A stretch of 64,000 bases of DNA from Nocardiopsis sp. FR4 (GTDB lineage Bacteria > Actinomycetota > Actinomycetes > Streptosporangiales > Streptosporangiaceae). The notes beneath the pieces are model-generated. The model was not told the origin of the DNA and ran no database searches. It saw only the letters and a list, made by a program, of their open reading frames with translations. A program made the position numbers and the translations under genes. Of this stretch, positions 58,617-64,000 are shown in pieces. The stretch lies in assembly GCF_009830945.1 (NCBI RefSeq), contig NZ_VWVV01000025.1:50762-114761 (forward strand), read 5' to 3'. Positions within the stretch are counted from its first letter, which is position 1. Every line of letters starts with the position of its first letter.

Positions 58617-60056
58617 TCAGCCCCTGCCGGGGGCCGTGGCGGGCACCTTGGCGGTGTCCGGGTCCTCGGCGGCGGCCTCGGTTCCGGCGTCGGCGTGCGG
58701 CTCGTCCAGGGGAACGAACCCGGAGGCGTCGCGCGGCGCGTCGTAGCGGGCCAGGTCCATGATGCCCTCGCGCTTGGCGACGATGGCCGGGACCAGCGCC
58801 TGGCCGGCGACGTTGACCGCGGTGCGGCCCATGTCCAGGATCGGGTCGACGGCCAGCAGCAGGCCCACGCCCTCCAGGGGCAGGCCCAGCGTGGACAGGG
58901 TCAGGGTCAGCATGACGGTCGCGCCGGTGGTCCCGGCGGTCGCGGCCGAGCCGATCACCGACACGAAGACGATCAGCAGGTAGTCGGTCGGGCCGAGGCT
59001 GATCCCCGGGAAGAACTGGGCGATGAAGATCGCCGAGATCGCCGGGTAGACGGCGGCGCAGCCGTCCATCTTGGTGGTGGCGCCGAACGGCACGGCGAAC
59101 GCGGAGTAGTAGCGCGGAACGCCCAGGTTCTGCTCGGTGACCCGCTGGGTGACGGGCAGGGTGCCCATCGAGGAGCGGGAGACGAAGGCCAGCTGCACCG
59201 CGGGCCACACGCCGCTGAAGTACTTCACCGGGGACAGGCCGTTGAGGCGGGTGAGCAGCGGGTAGACGACGAACAGCACCAGCGCCAGGCCGATGTAGAC
59301 GGTCAGCGCGTACTTGCCGAGGGCGCCGATCGTGGTCCAGCCGTAGCTGTACACGGCGTTGCCCAGCAGGCCCACGGTGCCGATCGGGGCCAGGCGGATG
59401 ACCCACCACAGGGCCTTGAGCACGACCTGCAGGGCGGAGTCGGCGAAGGCGATGAAGGGCTCGGCGGCCTTGCCGACCTTGACCGCCGCGATGCCCAGCA
59501 CGATGGCGATGACGATCAGCTGGAGGACGTTGAACTCCAGCGAGGCGCTGAGGGAGCCGTCGTCGGCGGCGGAGGCGCTGGCGCCCAGGCCCAGGAAGTT
59601 GGCCGGGACGATGCTCTCGATGAAGGCCATCCAGGAACCGGTGCCGGAGGGCTCGGCGGCGGTGGAGGCGTCCACGGCGCTGTTGACGCCGGGCCGGAGG
59701 ACCAGGCCCAGGGTGATGCCGATGGCCACCGCGATCAGGGCGGTGCCGGCGAACCACAGCAGGGTCTTCCAGGCCAGCCGCGCCGCGTTGGTCACGTTGC
59801 GCAGGTTGGCGATGGAGGAGATGACGGCCAGGACGATCAGCGGCGGCACGATCGTCCGCAGCAGCGTGACGAAGGTCGAGCCGATGGTCTGGAGGGTGAC
59901 GGCGAGCCAGTTGGGCTCACCGTCGCCGACCGGGCCGATCTGGAGGGCGACGACGCCCAGCAGGACGCCGAGGACCAGACCGGTGAGGACCTGGGCCGCG
60001 AACGGGAAACGGAGGGTTCTGCGCCTTGTGGGCGCACCTGTGCTCTGTGCGGACAC
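58617..60056 (-). CDS. DAACS-family (dicarboxylate/amino acid:cation) symporter
   Basis: 479 residues from GTG 60056 with GGAG eight bases before. About eight helices plus two re-entrant loops. Signature stretches are TIVPPLIVLAVISSIANL, the serine-rich hairpin AFVSRSSMGTLPVTQR, AVPFGATTKMDGCAAVYPAI and DPILDMGRTAVNVAG (cation and substrate site). The family takes up glutamate, C4-dicarboxylates or cystine (TcyP). A 24-codon cysteine-containing leader peptide lies 153 bases upstream on the same strand, which favours an L-cystine transporter; this is inference. Confidence 0.9.
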   Translation of the reverse strand: MSAQSTGAPTRRRTLRFPFAAQVLTGLVLGVLLGVVALQIGPVGDGEPNWLAVTLQTIGSTFVTLLRTIVPPLIVLAVISSIANLRNVTNAARLAWKTLLWFAGTALIAVAIGITLGLVLRPGVNSAVDASTAAEPSGTGSWMAFIESIVPANFLGLGASASAADDGSLSASLEFNVLQLIVIAIVLGIAAVKVGKAAEPFIAFADSALQVVLKALWWVIRLAPIGTVGLLGNAVYSYGWTTIGALGKYALTVYIGLALVLFVVYPLLTRLNGLSPVKYFSGVWPAVQLAFVSRSSMGTLPVTQRVTEQNLGVPRYYSAFAVPFGATTKMDGCAAVYPAISAIFIAQFFPGISLGPTDYLLIVFVSVIGSAATAGTTGATVMLTLTLSTLGLPLEGVGLLLAVDPILDMGRTAVNVAGQALVPAIVAKREGIMDLARYDAPRDASGFVPLDEPHADAGTEAAAEDPDTAKVPATAPGRG

Positions 60057-60599
60057 GGAAGGGACTCCAGAGGTGGTGAAGGCAGCCGGAGGGGGCGCGC
60101 GGAGCGCGGTCGGCTCCGCGGGGCTCCGGCTCGGGGAATGTCGGGCTATCACCGGGGAAGGTGACGGGAAAGGGTGTGCGGCGCGCTGCCCGGACGGGCG
60201 CGCGTGGACCTAGCTACACGCCTGACAGCCGCGGCGGCACAGGTCGATGTGCCACCGTCGCGTCAGTCCCCAGATGTTCGTCACGATCAAGGACAATAAC
60301 GTTCGTTTCTTACCTATTCCATACGTGAACGCCGACAACTTCCTGTCCCTGGCGCCACATCGTCCACCACACGGGCACTGTGGTGCGTCTTCCCCCCGGC
60401 GGGTGCGGTGAGGATCACGTCCGAGCCCGACCCCGTTCGAGGCGTGTACGGCGGCCTCACCGTGTACCGCAAACGCCTCACGGCCAGTGCCCCCCTGTGC
60501 CTTGGACGTCGACCTGACCAGGCTGCCACGCCACTGAGGGCTCCGAGCGGGCATCCGTTTCCTCCGAGCGGGCCCGGGGCCCGGCGGCCCGCTCCCCGG
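60057..60599. other. Intergenic region with the leader of the DAACS gene
   Basis: 543 bases. The minus-strand leader peptide (60210-60284) and an AT-rich promoter-like stretch at 60290-60330 (TATTGT on the minus strand at 60293-60298) belong to the symporter. Inverted repeats between the leader stop and GTG 60056 (for example GCGCGC pairs around 60180-60205) may form the regulated hairpins. The part from 60340 to 60599 shows nothing recognised. Confidence 0.5.
60210..60284 (-). CDS. Cysteine-containing leader peptide of the DAACS symporter
   Basis: 24 codons from GTG 60284 to TAG 60210. The peptide contains LTRRWHIDLCRRGCQACS at its end: the RRxHIDL core of actinobacterial leader peptides placed before sulfur-amino-acid genes, with three Cys codons in the last nine. 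There is no ribosome binding site. TATTGT lies about 8 bases before the start, so a leaderless mRNA is likely. Ribosome stalling at the Cys codons would report low cysteinyl-tRNA and allow expression of the transporter. Confidence 0.6.
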   Translation of the reverse strand: MTNIWGLTRRWHIDLCRRGCQACS

Positions 60600-61937
60600 T
60601 CAGAGTCCGTCCTCCCCGGTGACCGTGACGTCGAAGAAGATCCCCTTCAGCTGGGGGAAGTAGAACCTGCCGTCCGCGTCGGTCATCTTCCACACCACCT
60701 TGCACTGTCCCGGCTCCGAGGCGGCGGTGACGGTGACGCTCACCAGCACCGACTCCCCGGGGGCGGCTGGCGGGACGGGAACGCGTTCGGGGGTGTTGCA
60801 GGAGCCGACGCGCCTCTCCTCCTGCGCGGTCAGGTACCGCTCGTGCCACGGGACCGAGCCCGTGTTGCTGATCTGCCAGACCTTGACGAACTCCAGCCCC
60901 GGTTCGACCAGGCTTCCGTCGGGGAAGGTGATGTCGCCGTCGAAGCGGGAGTTGTCCCCCGGCACGGGGCGGACGGAGCCCTCGGCCGCCGTGGGGCCCT
61001 GCTCCACCGGACCGTCGGCCTGCGCCAGCACCGCCAGGCTCAGGAACGCGCCCACGACCGCGCCGCCGAGGGAGCCGCTCCGGCCGGTCCTGCTCCGCGC
61101 GGGCTCCGGGGCGCGCGGGGGCGGCGACGCGTGCTGGGGAGGGGAGGGGGCCTCCCCGGCGCCGGTGCCCCGTGCTGGCGCCGCGGAGCCCTCCGGCGCC
61201 GCCGCGTACTGCTCCCGCAGGATCCGCTGGTGCAGCTCCTGGAGCCTGGACCCGGGGTCGCAGCCCAGTTCCTCGGCGAGGGTCCGGCGCAGCCCCTCGT
61301 AGGCCTCCAGGGCCTCCGCCGACCGGCCGGTGGCGTGCAGGAGGCGGATGAGGCGCTCGTGCAGGGACTCCCGCAGGGGATGCAGCGCGGCCTGTTCGAC
61401 CAGGTCCAGGGCGAGGGTGGCCCCCGGGTCCCCCTCACGCAGGCACAGGTCGGTGTAGAGCTCCAGCGCGGTGAGCCGCAGACCGCGGACCCGCTCGCGC
61501 TCGGCCACGACGCAGGGGGTGTCCGGTACGTCGGCGAAGGGCTCGTCCCGCCACAGCGCCAGGGCCTCCCCCAGCGCGCGACGCGCCTCGGGGGACTCCC
61601 CGGCCGAGCGGACCGTCTCCCTCAGCCGCTCCAGGTCCCCCGGGCCGCGGGCGAGCAGGTAGCCCCCCGAGTCGGTCCGCAGGATCTCGCGGACCTCCTC
61701 CGGACCGCCCACGGAGCGCAGCATCGCCCTCAGGCGCGAGACGCGGACCTGGACGGCGTTGGCGGGGTTGGCGGGCGGGCGCTCCGGCCACAGGGCGGAG
61801 GTCAGGTGCGCCACGGAGACCCTGGTGCCCGCGTGCGCCAGCATCTCGCCGAGGAAGACCCGGTCCTTGGCGGGGCCGGGGGACACGGAGGCGTCACCGT
61901 GCGTCACTCGCAGGGGGCCGAGTACGAGGAAGTCCAC
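60600..61937 (-). CDS. Membrane-anchored SARP regulator with extracellular NBR1-like Ig domain
   Basis: 445 residues from GTG 61937. Residues 1-95 are an OmpR-type winged helix (FLVLGPLRVTHGD, VSVAHLTSALWPE, NAVQVRVSRLRAMLR), then a BTAD helical repeat domain (about 95-245, ALALWRDEPFADVPD, HPLRESLHERLIRLLHATGR). This is the SARP layout of pathway activators. After a Pro-rich linker one membrane helix (GGAVVGAFLSLAVLAQA, about 288-304) leads to an outer Ig domain (about 335-445): EFVKVWQISNTGSVPWHERY and CKVVWKMTDADGRFYFPQ, the NBR1-like Ig pattern. Unusual fusion: it may sense an outer signal and act on DNA from the membrane. Confidence 0.8.
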   Translation of the reverse strand: MDFLVLGPLRVTHGDASVSPGPAKDRVFLGEMLAHAGTRVSVAHLTSALWPERPPANPANAVQVRVSRLRAMLRSVGGPEEVREILRTDSGGYLLARGPGDLERLRETVRSAGESPEARRALGEALALWRDEPFADVPDTPCVVAERERVRGLRLTALELYTDLCLREGDPGATLALDLVEQAALHPLRESLHERLIRLLHATGRSAEALEAYEGLRRTLAEELGCDPGSRLQELHQRILREQYAAAPEGSAAPARGTGAGEAPSPPQHASPPPRAPEPARSRTGRSGSLGGAVVGAFLSLAVLAQADGPVEQGPTAAEGSVRPVPGDNSRFDGDITFPDGSLVEPGLEFVKVWQISNTGSVPWHERYLTAQEERRVGSCNTPERVPVPPAAPGESVLVSVTVTAASEPGQCKVVWKMTDADGRFYFPQLKGIFFDVTVTGEDGL

Positions 61938-61981
61938 GCCGAAGATCCTGCCACAGCGGACAGAGGGTCTTCGGCGTGGAC
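61932..61981 (-). promoter_or_regulatory. Start-codon-sequestering hairpin of the SARP gene
   Basis: A perfect 14-bp inverted repeat (61932-61945 with 61968-61981) contains the GTG start (61937-61935) in its downstream arm, and AGGA of the ribosome binding site lies at the loop edge. In mRNA the start would be paired, so translation may be switched. The element also lies 18 bases after the NlpC/P60 stop and could act as that gene's terminator. Confidence 0.65.
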
Positions 61982-61998
61982 GAAACAGTCAGAGCCGT

Positions 61999-63648
61999 CT
62001 AGATGTAGCGGACCACGTAGGGCATGCGCTGGTTGCCCTGGTAGACGCTGGTGACGTGCACGCTGTTGCCGTTGCGCGGCGGCGCCGCCTCGATCATCTG
62101 ATCGTCGCCGATGTAGATGGCCACGTGCGCCGAGGCGTTGGCCCCCCAGAAGATCAGGTCGCCCGGCTGGCGCTGGTCGAAGGGGATCTTGGTGCCGTAG
62201 GAGCTGTGGTACTGCGCGGTCGTGTAGGAGCCGATGTCGATGCCCGCGCCCTTCCAGAACGCGTACAGCGTCAGCCCCGAGCAGTCGAAGCCCAGGCGGT
62301 TGTAGTCGTTGTAGCCGCCGGGGCTGATCGCCCCGCTGCCGCAGGCCACGCCGCCCTTGCCGCCGGCGCCCCAGGAGTACTCGTAGCCCCGCCCGGTCAT
62401 CGCGCGCGCCGTGCTGACCACCCGGTCGATCCTCTCCTGGCGGGTGCCCGCGGTGGAGCCGCGCGGGCCGTTGATGCGCCCGTGGCCCATGCTGCAGTCC
62501 CCGGGCTCGGGGGCCGTGCCGCCGTCGGGCTGGGTCGGCTGGTCGTTGTCGCACCGGGGCATGCCGGAGATGAAGCCGTCGGTGCCCGTCTTGACGTAGT
62601 GGTCGGCCACCCACAGGCCGTCGCTGGTCTTGTCCCAGATGTAGGAGCCGTAGGCGTAGCCCCCGTAGGCCTGGCAGACGATGTCGATCGTGCTGCCCGC
62701 GGCGTAGGTCTTGACCTCGGTGGCCGAGGTCTTCTTGGCGTCGCGCCCGGCCAGGTCCACCTTCGCGGTGTAGTTCCCGCCCCCGCCGCCGGAGCCGCCG
62801 TCGTCGCAGCGCGGCAGGTCGGGGTGGAAGGTGGAGTACCCGGTCTTCACGTAGTGGTCCGCGACCCAGAGGCCGTCGCTGGTCTTGTCCCAGATGTTGG
62901 AGCCGTAGGCGTTCTCACCGATCGCCTGGCAGACGATGCTCACGGCGCTGCCCGCGGGGTAGGTCTTGACCTCGGTGGCCGAGGTGCTCCTGGCGTCGCG
63001 CCCGGCCAGGTCCACCTTCGCGGTGAAACCCTGGGAACCGGGGGCCCCGTCCTGGCACCGGGGGAGGCTCGGGTGGAAGCCGCTGTAACCGGTCTGGACG
63101 TAGTGGTCGGGGACGTAGACGTTGTCGCTCGTCTTGTCCCAGATGGTGGACCCGTAGGCGTTGCCGCCCGTGGTCTGGCAGACCACGTTGAGGGACTGCC
63201 CGCTGCGGTACATGTCCTCCTGGACGACGCGCGCGCTGAGCGAGGGGGAGCTGCGCCCGTTCAGGTCCGCCTTGGCGGTGAAGGTCCGGCCGTCGCCGCC
63301 CATGTCGGAGCACCGGGGGAGGCTCGGGTGGAAGCCGCTGTAACCGGTCCTCACGTAGGTGTCGGGGACCCACACGCCGTCGGTGGTCCTGTCCCAGATG
63401 TAGGAGCCGTAGGCGAGTTCGCCGCGGTCCTGGCAGACCACGTTGACGGTCTGTCCGCTGAGGTACATGTCCACCCTGACCACGGGCGCGGTCAGGGACT
63501 TGCCCGAGCGGCCGTTGAGGTCGGCGGTGGCGGGGAATCCGATGGCGGCCTCCGCGGGCGCCTGCACGGTGACGGTCAGCACGAGCGCGGTGGCGAGCGC
63601 GGCCAGCGCGGCGAGTATCCGGGAGGTCCGCCGCAGGGGGTGCGGCAC
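61999..63648 (-). CDS. Secreted NlpC/P60 peptidoglycan hydrolase with four SH3-like repeats
   Basis: 549 residues from GTG 63648, which has GGAG five bases upstream; ATG 63690 is in frame but without a ribosome binding site. A signal peptide ends at PAEAA, about residue 35. Four tandem SH3-like repeats of about 85 residues follow (each with an LNGRS/LAGRD start, VVCQ, YGSxIWDKTSD, VPDxYVxTG and a C-terminal PRC), with two Cys per repeat. An NlpC/P60 domain ends the protein (FDCSGLTLYAFW nucleophile Cys; SAHVAIYIGD His). It cuts peptide bonds in the cell wall. The gene lies 61 bases upstream of the SARP gene on the same strand. Confidence 0.92.
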   Translation of the reverse strand: MPHPLRRTSRILAALAALATALVLTVTVQAPAEAAIGFPATADLNGRSGKSLTAPVVRVDMYLSGQTVNVVCQDRGELAYGSYIWDRTTDGVWVPDTYVRTGYSGFHPSLPRCSDMGGDGRTFTAKADLNGRSSPSLSARVVQEDMYRSGQSLNVVCQTTGGNAYGSTIWDKTSDNVYVPDHYVQTGYSGFHPSLPRCQDGAPGSQGFTAKVDLAGRDARSTSATEVKTYPAGSAVSIVCQAIGENAYGSNIWDKTSDGLWVADHYVKTGYSTFHPDLPRCDDGGSGGGGGNYTAKVDLAGRDAKKTSATEVKTYAAGSTIDIVCQAYGGYAYGSYIWDKTSDGLWVADHYVKTGTDGFISGMPRCDNDQPTQPDGGTAPEPGDCSMGHGRINGPRGSTAGTRQERIDRVVSTARAMTGRGYEYSWGAGGKGGVACGSGAISPGGYNDYNRLGFDCSGLTLYAFWKGAGIDIGSYTTAQYHSSYGTKIPFDQRQPGDLIFWGANASAHVAIYIGDDQMIEAAPPRNGNSVHVTSVYQGNQRMPYVVRYI

Positions 63649-63796
63649 CGCGTCTCCGGTGCCGCCGGGGGATCTGCTGTGGTTGAACATGGGTGCCAGG
63701 ATGGAGGAGGCGCCTTCACGAAACCTGTGCCCGGGAGCGCGGGCGGTGAAGCGCGAGGTCGCGGCCGCCGCCGGGGGCGGCCCGGGGCGCGGGGAA

Positions 63797-63837
63797 CACG
63801 GAGGGGGAGGCGCCGCACCGGCGCCTCCCCCTCCGTG
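63797..63837 (-). terminator. Very strong terminator after the biotin-carrier gene
   Basis: A perfect 18-bp inverted repeat (63797-63814 with 63820-63837, loop GCACC) starts 32 bases after the stop codon of the minus-strand gene that ends at 63869. Confidence 0.85.
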
Positions 63838-63868
63838 GGCGTGCGGCCTGGACCGCCCGGCCCGGACG

Positions 63869-64000
63869 CTAGGCGTCCTTGATCTCGCAGACCACCGCGC
63901 CGTTGCCCACGGTCTCGCCCGCGGCGATCTTCAGCCCGGTCACCGTCCCGGCCTTGTGCGCGTTCAGCGGCTGCTCCATCTTCATCGCCTCGATCACGAC
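63869..64000 (-). CDS. Acyl-CoA carboxylase biotin subunit, C-terminal end (partial)
   Basis: Only the last 43 residues are in the window; the gene begins beyond the right edge. The frame has the biotinyl-domain signature VVIEAMKMEQPLNAHKAG with the biotin-accepting Lys in AMKM, followed by TVTGLKIAAGETVGNGAVV and the end CEIKDA. In actinomycetes this is normally the C-terminus of the alpha subunit (biotin carboxylase plus carrier) of acetyl- or propionyl-CoA carboxylase. A free carrier protein cannot be excluded from this piece. Confidence 0.8.
   Translation of the reverse strand, partial: VVIEAMKMEQPLNAHKAGTVTGLKIAAGETVGNGAVVCEIKDA

Noticed and set aside
63649..63868. c-di-AMP riboswitch before the NlpC/P60 gene
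   Set aside because: Such elements often precede wall hydrolases in actinomycetes, but the conserved core sequences are not seen in the short upstream region, which is mainly a terminator.
1..64000. CRISPR arrays, insertion sequences, prophage genes or attachment sites
   Set aside because: No regularly spaced repeats, transposase, integrase or phage structural motifs were found in any frame. The only tRNA gene (8894-8965) has no integrase beside it, and no duplicated 3' end was noticed.

Overview
The window is very GC-rich, with almost only G or C in the third codon position. Starts are often GTG or TTG, and stop/start overlaps of 1 to 4 bases are common. Conserved blocks such as glmU-prs-rplY-pth and purN-purH-folD, GTG-started secreted enzymes and SARP/LCP/SapA-like families point to a filamentous actinomycete. 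A Nocardiopsis-like member of the Nocardiopsaceae is my best guess, from gene content only.

Layout. 0-9 kb: a truncated secreted protein, two tandem SapA-like secreted proteins, an ABC-F ATPase, two paralogous SGNH-esterase lipoproteins around a glutathione peroxidase, a MarR regulator with its operator, a desaturase-TetR operon with a strong palindromic operator, and tRNA-Gln(UUG). 9-13.6 kb: the housekeeping block glmU-prs-rplY-pth. 13.6-18.2 kb: a xylan-type regulon (GH10 xylanase, LacI regulator, CE4 deacetylase, SGNH esterase) with matching palindromes at both promoters. 18.5-35.5 kb: the main accessory region, a Wzx/Wzy-type exopolysaccharide locus with two convergent arms. The plus arm has an initiating phosphoglycosyltransferase, cysQ, cysD, cysN, a sulfotransferase and a GH26-like glycosidase. 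The minus arm has Wzz, a Wzy/ligase-like protein, an APH-like kinase, a second sulfotransferase, a flippase and an Alg14/Alg13-GT2 glycosyltransferase pair. The sulfate-activation genes and two sulfotransferases among the assembly genes suggest that the polymer is sulfated. No APS kinase is in the window.

36-43.7 kb: purN-purH-folD, then a small accessory stretch (broken ECF sigma gene, 49-residue secreted peptide, FHA-LuxR regulator), then a DUF3017 protein and icd. 43.7-57 kb: a candidate small RNA, an LCP ligase, a divergent galactokinase-like protein, a YihY membrane protein, a YbdK-type ligase, an M20 amidohydrolase, adenosine deaminase, an orphan iron-box promoter, purine nucleoside phosphorylase, a GGCT-like protein, an LpdA-like flavoprotein and two zinc-ribbon proteins. 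57-64 kb: a Met/Gly-rich membrane protein, a DAACS symporter behind a cysteine-rich leader peptide, a membrane-anchored SARP with an outer NBR1-like Ig domain and a start codon buried in a 14-bp hairpin, a four-repeat SH3/NlpC-P60 hydrolase, and the end of a biotin carboxylase subunit.

The most promising candidate for an undescribed system is the sulfated exopolysaccharide locus. Next are the SARP-Ig receptor-like regulator with its start-codon hairpin, the Cys leader of the DAACS transporter, and a dyad motif shared by the EPS promoter and the promoter of the small secreted peptide. All family calls come from reading motifs. No database search was run.
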